From JABMQB01 sp963677475 (lineage in GTDB: Bacteria > Bacteroidota > Bacteroidia > Bacteroidales > Prolixibacteraceae): a stretch of 64,000 nucleotides of DNA. The position numbers were made by a program, and so were the translations under genes. Every line of letters begins with the position of its first letter. Position 1 is the first letter of the stretch. The notes under the pieces are model-generated. The model was not told the DNA's origin and did no database searches. It saw only the letters and a list, made by a program, of their open reading frames with translations. Of the stretch, positions 26,785 through 36,110 are shown one piece after another. The stretch is taken from the NCBI GenBank assembly GCA_963677475.2, contig CAXXQD010000021.1, positions 558,001-622,000 on the forward strand, given 5' to 3'.

Positions 26785-29700
26785 ATGAATTATTTTATGG
26801 AAAACATAGTAATTTTTACAACGGATAAACAAATAAGAGGAAAATTATTGACTGGAATTTCTGAACTGGAAGGGTACAAATGCTTCTTTTTCGATAATTT
26901 GAATAGCATTAAAACTGATTTAGAACTCATCAATCCTCAGTTTTTATTAACTACGGCAAACGATTTTGGGTGGATTTTAAAAATTGAAAAAGTAAAGGAA
27001 GCACTATCTGATCAATTAAAAGTTATCCTAATTAAAGATGCGGAAATTTTGCCTGAGGCCACCAAAACTTATTCACCGATCTGTATTTCAAGAGATTTTA
27101 AAATTCATGAATTAACGGAGGCAATTAACCGAACTTACGACTTTTCTAATGGATGGATGAAATCATCCGGGATTTTGAACCTATTGCTTCAAAACATTCC
27201 GATTGCCCTCTTTTGGAAAGATAAAAATCTAAGGTATTTGGGCTGCAACAAGATTTTTGCGGATGATTATGGGCTTAAAAATACCAAAGACGTTATTGGT
27301 TTAACCGATCAACATATATTTGATAAAGTCCTGGCTGAAAAATATAATGTATTGGATAATGATATAATCAGCTCCGGTTTACCAAAAATTGGATATGAAG
27401 AAAAATTTAAAAATTTGGATGGAAGTACTGAATACCTAAAGAAAAGTAAGATACCTATAAAGGATAAAGATGGTGAAGTGGTTGCAATTATGGGCATGTA
27501 CGAAAAAATTACGGCCCAGAAAATAGCAGAAAAGGAACTTGTTGAAGAACAAAGATACATGCAATTGCTCATGGATAATATTCCGGACAGGATATACTTC
27601 AAGGATCAAAAATCAAGGTTTACCAGGGTTAATAAGGCAATGGTCGAATTATTTGGGAAGCAGTCACCAAAAGATTTATATGGGAAAAATGACTTTGATT
27701 TTCTTGAAGCTGAGCAAGCGAAAAAAACATTTTCCAACGAACAAAAATTAATCGAAAAGGGAGAGCCACTTATCAATCATATTGAATTTTATGAAAAAAA
27801 TGGTGTAAAGAGATGGGTATCTGAAACAAAAATCCCCTTAAAAAACAAACAAGGTAAAAGCATAGGTCTGGTTGGGGTAAATCGCGATGTGACCAAACAA
27901 ATACAATTGGAAGAAGATTTAATAAAGGAAAAAGAATTGTTGGAAAGCTTAATGAATAATTCTCCTGACACGATATATTTTAAGGATAATAATTCAAAAT
28001 TCATAAAAATTAATAAAGCGCAGGCCAAGCTATTAGGCATTAAAAATCCAAATGAAGCAATTGGCAAATCCGATTTTGATTTCTTTGAAGAAGAACATGC
28101 CCAATGGGCTTTTAATGATGAACAGGAACTTATAAAAAGTGGTGATCCATTAATAAATAAAATTGAAAAAGTAAAGTCCCCGGAGGGCTATAAATATATA
28201 TCCTCAACCAAAGTACCTTTATTTGACAATAATGGAAAGACTATTGGTATCGTTGGTATCTCAAGAGACGTAACCAAGCAAAAAACATTTGAATTGCAAC
28301 TTCAGGAAGAAAAAGATTTCTTACAGAAATTGATGGACAATATTCCGGACCGGATTTATTTCAAAGATCGGGAATCAAAATTCCGAAGGGCAAATATGGC
28401 TTTGACTAAGCTGTTCGGGAAAAGTTCGTCGGAAGAATTGTTTGGGAAAAGTGATTTTGATTTTCTGGATAAAGATCATGCTGAGGAGACTTATAATGAC
28501 GAGCAAGAGATAATGGAAAGTGGAAAGCCACTTATAAATCATATTGAATCTTTTGAAAAGGAAGGCAAAAGGCTTTGGGTTTCTGCAACAAAAATTCCTT
28601 TAAAAGGTCAAGACGGGAATTGTATTGGAATTGTTGGTATCAACAGGGATATGACCGAACAAAAAACCTTTGAGCTTCAACTTACAGAAGAAAGGGACTT
28701 GCTGCAGACCCTTATGGACAATATTCCGGATACGATTTATTTTAAAGATAAAGAATCACGGTTTACAAGGGTTAACAGGGCAATGGCATCAGTACTTGGA
28801 ATATATAACCCTAGTGAATGTATTGGACGCACCGACTTTGATTATTTCTCTGAAGAACAGGCACAGGATTCTTACTCAGATGAGCGGGCAATTCTGGAAA
28901 CAGGGATTCCGCTGATTAATAAAGTTGAGAAAATTAAAAAGAATGATAAGTCCATTGTGTGGCTATCATCCACTAAAATCCCACTTCGAAATGACGATGG
29001 TGAAGTAACAGGTTTGGTCGGAATCTCGCGCGATGTATCTTCGCAGGAATTGGCAAAAAGAAGCCTTCAGTTTGCAAAAGAAAAAGCCGAAGAAGCCAAT
29101 AAAACCAAGTCGGTGTTTCTTGCCAACATGTCGCACGACATCCGAACACCCATGAACGGTGTAATTGGGATGGCTGATATCCTTAAACGTACCGACCTTT
29201 CGGAAGAACAATGTGAATACCTCGATATTATCATTAAATCAGGTTCAAACCTGTTGGCAATAATCAACGATATTCTTGATTTCTCAAAAATTGAATCCGG
29301 AAAAATGGAGCTCGAAATGGTTCCGGTCAGCATAAGAAGCATTGTGGAAGATGTTGGTGATGTGCTGGTGATGAAAGCAAACAACAAGGGTATAAACCTG
29401 GTTACCTATGTTGACCCAAATATGCCTGGTATGGTTTCGGGCGATGAAGTCAGGATGAGGCAAATCCTGATTAACTTGCTTAACAATGCCATTAAATTTA
29501 CCTCGGAAGGCGAGGTTTTCATTTCTGCCGAAGTTGTAAAGAACGAACACAATAAGTGTGAAATCTTATTTAAAGTTAAAGATACCGGAATAGGAATACC
29601 CAAAGATTCAATTTCCAAGTTATTCCAATCGTTTACCCAGGTTGATGCATCCACAACCAGGAAATTTGGAGGAACCGGATTGGGACTGGCAATATGTAAA

Positions 29701-30648
29701 AAGCTGGTTGAACAGATGGGAGGAAAAATCGGGCTTGAAAGCGAATTGGACAAGGGTTCTGTATTTTGGTTTTCCGTTGATTTTGACATTAGCGAACACA
29801 AACCTTCAAAGGTTATTTATAAACAAGAATCGTTCAAAGACCTAAATTTCCTCATTATCGATGATAATAAAACAAATAGGGTAATCTTTAAAAAGTATTT
29901 CGAAATATGGGGATGTAAATCCGATGAGGCTGTGAATGGAAAAGTAGCAATTGATGTGATGAAAAAAGCAGCAATGGAAGGAAAAACGTATGACCTGGCC
30001 CTTGTTGATTATCAAATGGCCGAGATGGACGGACTTGACTTTGCCAGGGAAGTAAAAAAAGATCCTCAAATTGCAAATACAAAGTTGATCTTGCTGTCTT
30101 CAGTTTCGAATATCTTGGCTAAAGGTAAAGAAAAAGAAGCGGGCTTTGAAGCTTATCTGAATAAACCCATAAAGCTTAAGCAATTATTCAATGTTATTTC
30201 GAATGCAACTGGTCAAGTAGTAGAGTCTGCGGTCACAGAAATAGCCAAAACCAAACCTGTGTTTAAGAACGATAAACTAAGGGTTTTGATTGTGGAAGAC
30301 AATGAAATAAACATGAAAGTTGCCGAGCTTTCGGTTAAAACCGTAACCAATAACATTTCGAAAGCCGAAAATGGCAAAATCGCCTTTGAACTTTTTATAC
30401 AACACAACTTTGATATTATTCTGATGGATGTCCAAATGCCTGTTATGAATGGGTATGAAGCTACCGAAAAAATAAGGGAGCATGAGAAATCGACCGATTC
30501 GGACAATCCGGTTAAAATTATAGCAATGACTGCAAATGCAATGAAAGAAGACAAGCAGTTATGCCTGGAGGTTGGTATGGATGCATATTTAAGCAAACCA
30601 TTTAAATCTGGCGATTTCATCCGGATTTTGGAGGAACTTAAAATCTAA
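26785..30648 (+). CDS. Hybrid sensor histidine kinase with five PAS domains and two receivers
   Basis: The 1,287-residue kinase has an N-terminal ~130-residue region resembling a degenerate receiver and five PAS domains. PAS1 is near residue 135; PAS2-5 start at 263, 390, 517 and 644, a period of exactly 127 residues with motifs IPDxIYFKD and DFDF. A HisKA domain follows with phospho-His784 in MSHDIRTPMN, then HATPase_c (NAIKFT, DTGIGIP, GGTGLGLA). Two receivers close it, with Asp1075 (ALVDYQM) and Asp1215 (ILMDVQMPVMNG) as phosphoacceptors. No transmembrane segment or signal peptide is evident, so it probably senses a cytoplasmic ligand or redox signal through the PAS array. Met5 (26797) is an alternative start. 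The ECF sigma/FecR/Sus locus follows on the same strand after 108 bases; functional linkage is possible but unproven. Confidence 0.93.
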   Translation: MNYFMENIVIFTTDKQIRGKLLTGISELEGYKCFFFDNLNSIKTDLELINPQFLLTTANDFGWILKIEKVKEALSDQLKVILIKDAEILPEATKTYSPICISRDFKIHELTEAINRTYDFSNGWMKSSGILNLLLQNIPIALFWKDKNLRYLGCNKIFADDYGLKNTKDVIGLTDQHIFDKVLAEKYNVLDNDIISSGLPKIGYEEKFKNLDGSTEYLKKSKIPIKDKDGEVVAIMGMYEKITAQKIAEKELVEEQRYMQLLMDNIPDRIYFKDQKSRFTRVNKAMVELFGKQSPKDLYGKNDFDFLEAEQAKKTFSNEQKLIEKGEPLINHIEFYEKNGVKRWVSETKIPLKNKQGKSIGLVGVNRDVTKQIQLEEDLIKEKELLESLMNNSPDTIYFKDNNSKFIKINKAQAKLLGIKNPNEAIGKSDFDFFEEEHAQWAFNDEQELIKSGDPLINKIEKVKSPEGYKYISSTKVPLFDNNGKTIGIVGISRDVTKQKTFELQLQEEKDFLQKLMDNIPDRIYFKDRESKFRRANMALTKLFGKSSSEELFGKSDFDFLDKDHAEETYNDEQEIMESGKPLINHIESFEKEGKRLWVSATKIPLKGQDGNCIGIVGINRDMTEQKTFELQLTEERDLLQTLMDNIPDTIYFKDKESRFTRVNRAMASVLGIYNPSECIGRTDFDYFSEEQAQDSYSDERAILETGIPLINKVEKIKKNDKSIVWLSSTKIPLRNDDGEVTGLVGISRDVSSQELAKRSLQFAKEKAEEANKTKSVFLANMSHDIRTPMNGVIGMADILKRTDLSEEQCEYLDIIIKSGSNLLAIINDILDFSKIESGKMELEMVPVSIRSIVEDVGDVLVMKANNKGINLVTYVDPNMPGMVSGDEVRMRQILINLLNNAIKFTSEGEVFISAEVVKNEHNKCEILFKVKDTGIGIPKDSISKLFQSFTQVDASTTRKFGGTGLGLAICKKLVEQMGGKIGLESELDKGSVFWFSVDFDISEHKPSKVIYKQESFKDLNFLIIDDNKTNRVIFKKYFEIWGCKSDEAVNGKVAIDVMKKAAMEGKTYDLALVDYQMAEMDGLDFAREVKKDPQIANTKLILLSSVSNILAKGKEKEAGFEAYLNKPIKLKQLFNVISNATGQVVESAVTEIAKTKPVFKNDKLRVLIVEDNEINMKVAELSVKTVTNNISKAENGKIAFELFIQHNFDIILMDVQMPVMNGYEATEKIREHEKSTDSDNPVKIIAMTANAMKEDKQLCLEVGMDAYLSKPFKSGDFIRILEELKI

Positions 30649-30756
30649 AGATTAATTGTATCGTCCAAGTCAAAAGCGATAGTACTACTTCTGTTTGGGA
30701 TATTTGATTCTTAATACAGGTTTTATAATTTAGCTGCCTAAATAATAGAAGAATTT

Positions 30757-31350
30757 GTGGATAATGATGTGGATATATGGAACGAATTTCGGTCAGGTAG
30801 TAAATCTGCACTTTCATATATATACTTCCAGAATTATCCTTTGATGTTCCAATATGGTATTAAATTCGATAACAACCCTGAGTTTATAAAAGACTGCATT
30901 CAAGATGTGTTTTTTATGCTTATTCAGGCTGGTGAGAAACTCGGGCCAACAAACAATATCCGGTTTTACCTTCTTAAATCCCTTAAAAACAAAATTCTGA
31001 AAGAACTTGGAAAAAAACAGAGAGGAAGAATTGTTGAAGCTCCTGTTTTCGAATTCGACTCACGATTTATACTTGAGGATGAATTATCCCAAAAAGAAGA
31101 ATGTACAAAAAGGGAAAACGCATTAGAAAACGCATTGAAAAAACTAAGTAATAGACAAAGGGAAATAATTTACCTGCGGTTTGAATGTGAATTGGATTAT
31201 AATCAAATATGCGAATTAATGCAACTAAAATATGATTCAGCCCGACAACTGGTATTAAGGGCAATTAATTCTCTTCGAAAAATTATTGATGCGCAGAATA
31301 ATACACCAATTCTCTTCTTTCTTCGATTTGCCACAAAAAGTGTTTTATAA
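30757..31350 (+). CDS. ECF-type RNA polymerase sigma factor
   Basis: The 197-residue protein has sigma region 2 (ALSYIYFQNYPLMFQYG, then FIKDCIQDVFFML) and region 4 with a helix-turn-helix (LSNRQREIIYLRFECELDYN, then QICELMQLKYDSARQLV), the layout of Bacteroidota ECF sigma factors. The start is GTG at 30757, as no in-frame ATG fits. A FecR-like anti-sigma gene and a SusC/SusD pair follow, so it probably directs their transcription when the TonB-dependent transporter signals substrate. Confidence 0.92.
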   Translation: MDNDVDIWNEFRSGSKSALSYIYFQNYPLMFQYGIKFDNNPEFIKDCIQDVFFMLIQAGEKLGPTNNIRFYLLKSLKNKILKELGKKQRGRIVEAPVFEFDSRFILEDELSQKEECTKRENALENALKKLSNRQREIIYLRFECELDYNQICELMQLKYDSARQLVLRAINSLRKIIDAQNNTPILFFLRFATKSVL

Positions 31351-31354
31351 CACA

Positions 31355-31369
31355 TGCTCAGCCTGAGCA
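31355..31369. promoter_or_regulatory. Short perfect dyad between sigma and FecR genes
   Basis: TGCTCAG-C-CTGAGCA is a perfect 7-bp inverted repeat around one base, four bases after the sigma stop codon. It has no T run, so it is not a classical terminator. It could be an operator or a small mRNA hairpin. Confidence 0.4.
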
Positions 31370-31411
31370 CAAAACAGCACAATATAGATTTACAGGTTAA
31401 ACACTAATGTT

Positions 31412-32635
31412 GTGCATAAAAAGTATTCAAAATATACAATCGAAGATTTTACCCAGGATAAAAAATTTGTCCAATGGGTTAATTCAGGTTCGGATTCGGG
31501 CGAATGGAACCAGTTTATTGAGGGTAATCCACAATTGAAAAAAGACATAGAAGTTGCCAGAAAAATTATTAAACTTTTAAAATCAAGTCAATCTGCTATT
31601 CTTGAGGAAGAAGTTTATGCCGGATGGAAAAATGTTGAACATTTTTATAATCTATACCATAAAAAACAAAAGAAAGGTTCATTTACTAAATTATTTAAAT
31701 ATGCAGCAGTTTTTATTTTTGCGTTTGCTATTGGTTCTACGGTTCCATATTTCTATTTTAAATCAAAACAAATACAACCTAATCAAACACTTGCATCCCA
31801 GGATATAGGCCAGGCAAAACTCATTTTATCAGATGGCAATGAGATTGTTTTGGTTGAAAACAAAAATGAACTTCAGATTCATTCTGATGGGGAAGTGACC
31901 ATTAATGATAAGAACGTAATCAGTGAATATTCTAACGAAAATAAAAACTCACTTTCGAAATTAGTTTTGCCCTACGGCATGATTAATTCAGACATTCGTT
32001 TGTCCGATGGGACCAGGGTATGGTTAAATGCTGGATCTACCCTTATTTTTCCTCAGCAATTTGAGAAAAAAGAAAGAAAAGTAACCTTGATTGGGGAAGC
32101 ATATTTTGATGTCGCGAAAAATAAAGACAAGCCGTTTATCGTGAATGCAAACGAAATAAATGTGGCTGTTTTGGGGACAAAGTTTAACCTTAAAAACAAT
32201 GCAAACGATACTAATCTTGAGGTTGTTTTGGTTGAAGGTTCAGTTAGTATTAAAGAAAACCAATTGTTTGGTTTTCTGCAAAAGGAAATTAAACTTGAAC
32301 CAAACCAAAGAGCTGTTTACAATAAATTAAGTAATAAAACCGAGGTAACTTCAGATATTGATACTGATTATTATACATCATGGAAAGATGGAATACTGAA
32401 GTTCAACAGGGAAAGTATAGTAAATGTGTTTAAGCGGCTTTCACGGTTCTACAATGTCCAGTTTATAACCGAAAAGGATGTGGAATTGTATCGGAAAATT
32501 AGTGGAAAACTAGATTTGTCGGCATCGCTCGAAGATGTTCTTAAAGTAATTTCAGATGCTGCACCAATTTCATATCAAATTGAAAACAACAAAGTTTACG
32601 TTTCCGAACAACCAAAATATTTGCCAATGAAATAA
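31412..32635 (+). CDS. FecR-family anti-sigma factor
   Basis: The 407-residue protein has a cytoplasmic N-terminal sigma-binding region, one transmembrane segment (about residues 93-112, KYAAVFIFAFAIGSTVPYFYF region), and a periplasmic FecR domain (LPYGMINSDIRLSDGTRVWL, LIGEAYFDVAKNKDKPFIV, VLGTKFNL). A C-terminal domain (FNRESIVNVFKRLSRFYNVQF) is typical of the Bacteroidota form. It would hold the ECF sigma factor until the SusC-like transporter's N-terminal domain signals ligand. The GTG at 31412 is the only suitable start. Confidence 0.93.
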   Translation: MHKKYSKYTIEDFTQDKKFVQWVNSGSDSGEWNQFIEGNPQLKKDIEVARKIIKLLKSSQSAILEEEVYAGWKNVEHFYNLYHKKQKKGSFTKLFKYAAVFIFAFAIGSTVPYFYFKSKQIQPNQTLASQDIGQAKLILSDGNEIVLVENKNELQIHSDGEVTINDKNVISEYSNENKNSLSKLVLPYGMINSDIRLSDGTRVWLNAGSTLIFPQQFEKKERKVTLIGEAYFDVAKNKDKPFIVNANEINVAVLGTKFNLKNNANDTNLEVVLVEGSVSIKENQLFGFLQKEIKLEPNQRAVYNKLSNKTEVTSDIDTDYYTSWKDGILKFNRESIVNVFKRLSRFYNVQFITEKDVELYRKISGKLDLSASLEDVLKVISDAAPISYQIENNKVYVSEQPKYLPMK

Positions 32636-32637
32636 AA

Positions 32638-32668
32638 AACCAGATAGTGCTGCGAACACTACCTGGTT
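32638..32668 (+). promoter_or_regulatory. Long hairpin between FecR and SusC genes
   Basis: AACCAGATAGTG and CACTACCTGGTT (32638-32649 with 32657-32668) form a 12-bp stem with one A-C mismatch and a 7-base loop. No T run follows, so it is more likely an mRNA processing or stability element, or a partial attenuator, than a terminator. It starts two bases after the fecR stop and ends 50 bases before the susC-like start. Confidence 0.55.
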
Positions 32669-32718
32669 CAAATATAAACGCCAATAATAATGAACGTTTA
32701 ATCTAACAAGTCAAATTT

Positions 32719-35700
32719 ATGAAAAAAAAATGGTTTAACTCAGGCTTTCATTTTGGAAGCTTTGAAAATGAATTGAAAAAGATGAAACTAATTATTGTTT
32801 TCTTTTTTGCTGGCCTTTTGGCAGTATCTGCCAACTCTTATTCCCAACAAATCAAGTTTAATCTACATTTGAACGACAAATCTGTCAAGGAGGTTTTTAA
32901 TCAAATTGAAGAAAACAGTGAATTCATCCTGTTTTATAACGAAGATTATGTTGATGTTAACCGAAAAATTAACCTTTTCGCCCAAGAATCAGATATCGAA
33001 TATATCCTTGATGAAATTTTTAAAGGCACAAACAATACCTATAAGATATATGATCGTCAGATAGTTATATTAGCTCCAGGTATTGCAGAACCCAATTTGA
33101 ATTTTATTGGTGACAAGCAACAACCTGGTGAAACGATCATATTAGGAACAGTTACTGACTCCAAAGGCACACCAATTCCTGGGGTGTCGATAATAGCAAA
33201 AGGTACTACTATTGGAATTGTCACTGATTTGAATGGAAATTACACCCTGGAGGTTCCCGCTGAAACTGAAACAATCATTTTTTCTTTCATTGGGATGAAA
33301 ACCCAGGAAATAACTATTGGGGATAATACCAGAATTAATGTAACAATGGTAGAAGAGGCAGTTGGAGTTGATGAAGTTGTGGTTGTTGGATACGGTACAA
33401 AATCTTCAAGATTGGTGACAGGCTCAGTTCAGCAAATAAGCACAGGTGAACTGGGAGATATACCAGTTGCCCAATTAACACAATCCCTCCAGGGAAAATT
33501 TTCTGGTGTTCAAATTAATCAGGCTTCAGGGATACCTGGCGAAGGGATGTTTGTGAGGATTAGAGGGCAGGTTTCAATTACTGCTGATAACCAACCGTTG
33601 TATGTTGTAGATGGAATGCCAATAATTGGTGATTTAAGCAGTATAAATCCGAATGAGATCGAAAGCATAAGTGTATTGAAAGATGCTGCTGCTACTTCAT
33701 TGTATGGGTCCAGGGCTGCAAACGGTGTTGTTTTAATTGAAACAATAAAAGGGAAGTCGGGTCAAACCAATATTCAATTTAATGCATATTACGGATTGCA
33801 AGAAGTGCCTCAAAAAGGGAGGGTCGACATGATGAATTCACGAGAGTTTGCCCAATTTAAAAAGGAAATTGCCGAAGTTAACGGGCGACCTGTTGATCCT
33901 GCATTCCAAAATCCAGAAGAATATGGAGAGGGTACTGATTGGTTTGATGTGCTGATGCGAACTGCCCCGGTTCAAAATTATAGTTTGTCTTTAAGTACTG
34001 GTACAGAAAAATTTAACACATCGGCTGTTCTTGGCTATTTTAACCAGGAAGGCGTGGTAGTAAACACCGGATATGAACGATTTTCATTCCGCGTGAATTC
34101 TACTTTCAAACCGAGCAAAAAATTAAGCATTGGGGTTAATGTAGCCCCTACCTATTCTATTCAATCTAATCCGAACATTGATGGAACTTTGCTATTTGGG
34201 GCAATAATTAATAGCGCAGTATTAACCTCTCCAATGGCAAAGGCAGTGAACGATGATGGAACTATACCATTATCAGCGGTAGCACCCGGAATGTGGCCAG
34301 CGCCAAACTGGCTCAAAACTGCACAAGACAGGGTAATGGATACTTATAAAACCCGTTTGCTATCCAATGCTTTTATCGAAGTTGAACCAATTAGCGGTTT
34401 AAAACTGAAAAGTTCGATCAATGCAGATCTTGGCAATTCGCGCTACCATGAATTTTATCCATCAACCGTTGGAGGGTTCTTTAGGCTACCGCCACAAATT
34501 CCGACTGGTAGGGCTACAAATACAAGCTATTACTCATGGGTAAATGAAAATACTGCAATGTTCCAAAAACAAATTGAAAAACATTCATTTGATCTATTAG
34601 CAGGTTTTACTGCACAGGAATTCCATTTGGATTATAACGACATAAGTGCATCACAATTTCCTGATGATAAGGTACAAATTATTAGTGCGGCAGGGCAAAC
34701 TACAACGAATGCTGATATTCAGGAATGGTCATTACTTTCATACCTGGCTAGGTTGAACTATAATTATAACAATAAATATATTGTTTCTTTATCCCTTAGG
34801 CGTGATGGATCTTCTAGGTTTGGATCCAGCAATAAATGGGGTAACTTTCCCTCTGTATCTTTAGGATGGGTATTATCTGATGAGGAGTTTATGCCAGAAT
34901 TGAACAATGTATCAATGATAAAATTAAGGGCTAGTTATGGTATCGTTGGTAACTTTAACATAGGAAACTATACCCATTATTCAAATATTACCTCATCAAA
35001 CTATGCATTTGGAAACGGGCAAGCAGTTGGACGAAGTCTTTCCAACTTAGGTGATTCTGAATTAGGATGGGAAACCAATAAGCAATTTAACTTAGGAGTT
35101 GATTTAAACATATTTCAAAACAGGATTCAGTTTAAATACGACTATTTTAAGAAAAACACCTCTGACTTGCTCTATTCGGTAGAAATACCATTATCATCCG
35201 GATTTAGCCAGATTCAAACCAATATCGGTGAAATCGAAGTTTGGGGACATGAGTTTTTAGTATCAACGAGCAATAACTTCGGTAAACTCAAATGGAACGC
35301 TGATTTTAATATATCATTTACTAAAAATGAAGTTATTTCTTTAGGCTTAGATGATGCTCCTTTGTATAGTGGTGACGAAATTACAGATCCATATGCGACC
35401 ATGGTTGGTTACCCGGTAGGTATTTTTTATGGAATGGTACATGAAGGTGTATATGTTGACCAAGCTGATTTCGATAGTTCACCAAAACATACATCATCGC
35501 AGGTTGGGACCGTAAAATTTAAGGATGTAAGTAAAGATGGAGAAATCACACAAGACGATAGGGCATATTTAGGAAGTCCTCATCCCGATTTCATATTTGG
35601 TTTTACCAATGCCTTTAATTACAAAAACTTTGATTTCTCTATAACAATGGCCGGTTCTGTCGGGAATTTGATAAATGCACGGACCGAACAATTCTCAACT

Positions 35701-36099
35701 AACCTTGATGGTGCATTTAATGTATTGGCTGAGGTACAAGATCATTGGCGGTCTCCTGAAGATCCGGGTAGTGGGAAATATGGTAGCCTCGCTGCAGGAA
35801 CAACATTTCTCGAACGTGACTGGTTCAGCGACAGGTTTCTTTACGATGGCAGTTATTTGGCCATAAAGAATATTACAATGGGTTATCGCTTTCAATTTAA
35901 AAATTTGTCGTATTTGAAAAGCCTTAGGTTATACACAAGTATTCAACAAGCGCACATATTTACAAGCTATCATGGTAATCCAGAAGTAAATATTTCCCGA
36001 TCGGGAGAAGCTAATTCCAGCAGTCTTACACTAGGAAGCGACTATTCCGGATATCCTGTGCCTAGGACCATCAGCTTGGGCATTAATTTAGAATTTTAA
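32719..36099 (+). CDS. SusC/RagA-type TonB-dependent outer-membrane transporter
   Basis: This 1,126-residue protein has a late signal peptide (about residues 20-43, ending SANSYSQ) and an STN domain (FNLHLNDKSVKEVFNQIEEN) for signalling to FecR. A carboxypeptidase-regulatory-like domain (VTDSKGTPIPGVSIIAKGTT), the TonB box/plug start DEVVVVGYGT, the plug (NQPLYVVDGMPI, LKDAAATSLYGSRAANGV) and a 22-strand-type barrel ending ISLGINLEF complete it. It imports glycans with its SusD partner, encoded 11 bases downstream. The STN domain and the upstream sigma/FecR pair indicate trans-envelope regulation. Confidence 0.96.
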   Translation: MKKKWFNSGFHFGSFENELKKMKLIIVFFFAGLLAVSANSYSQQIKFNLHLNDKSVKEVFNQIEENSEFILFYNEDYVDVNRKINLFAQESDIEYILDEIFKGTNNTYKIYDRQIVILAPGIAEPNLNFIGDKQQPGETIILGTVTDSKGTPIPGVSIIAKGTTIGIVTDLNGNYTLEVPAETETIIFSFIGMKTQEITIGDNTRINVTMVEEAVGVDEVVVVGYGTKSSRLVTGSVQQISTGELGDIPVAQLTQSLQGKFSGVQINQASGIPGEGMFVRIRGQVSITADNQPLYVVDGMPIIGDLSSINPNEIESISVLKDAAATSLYGSRAANGVVLIETIKGKSGQTNIQFNAYYGLQEVPQKGRVDMMNSREFAQFKKEIAEVNGRPVDPAFQNPEEYGEGTDWFDVLMRTAPVQNYSLSLSTGTEKFNTSAVLGYFNQEGVVVNTGYERFSFRVNSTFKPSKKLSIGVNVAPTYSIQSNPNIDGTLLFGAIINSAVLTSPMAKAVNDDGTIPLSAVAPGMWPAPNWLKTAQDRVMDTYKTRLLSNAFIEVEPISGLKLKSSINADLGNSRYHEFYPSTVGGFFRLPPQIPTGRATNTSYYSWVNENTAMFQKQIEKHSFDLLAGFTAQEFHLDYNDISASQFPDDKVQIISAAGQTTTNADIQEWSLLSYLARLNYNYNNKYIVSLSLRRDGSSRFGSSNKWGNFPSVSLGWVLSDEEFMPELNNVSMIKLRASYGIVGNFNIGNYTHYSNITSSNYAFGNGQAVGRSLSNLGDSELGWETNKQFNLGVDLNIFQNRIQFKYDYFKKNTSDLLYSVEIPLSSGFSQIQTNIGEIEVWGHEFLVSTSNNFGKLKWNADFNISFTKNEVISLGLDDAPLYSGDEITDPYATMVGYPVGIFYGMVHEGVYVDQADFDSSPKHTSSQVGTVKFKDVSKDGEITQDDRAYLGSPHPDFIFGFTNAFNYKNFDFSITMAGSVGNLINARTEQFSTNLDGAFNVLAEVQDHWRSPEDPGSGKYGSLAAGTTFLERDWFSDRFLYDGSYLAIKNITMGYRFQFKNLSYLKSLRLYTSIQQAHIFTSYHGNPEVNISRSGEANSSSLTLGSDYSGYPVPRTISLGINLEF

Positions 36100-36110
36100 A
36101 AAAGATAGAA

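Noticed and set aside
32638..32668. Hairpin as a terminator between fecR and susC
   Set aside because: No T run follows (next bases are CAAATATAAACG), and the operon continues in the same direction.
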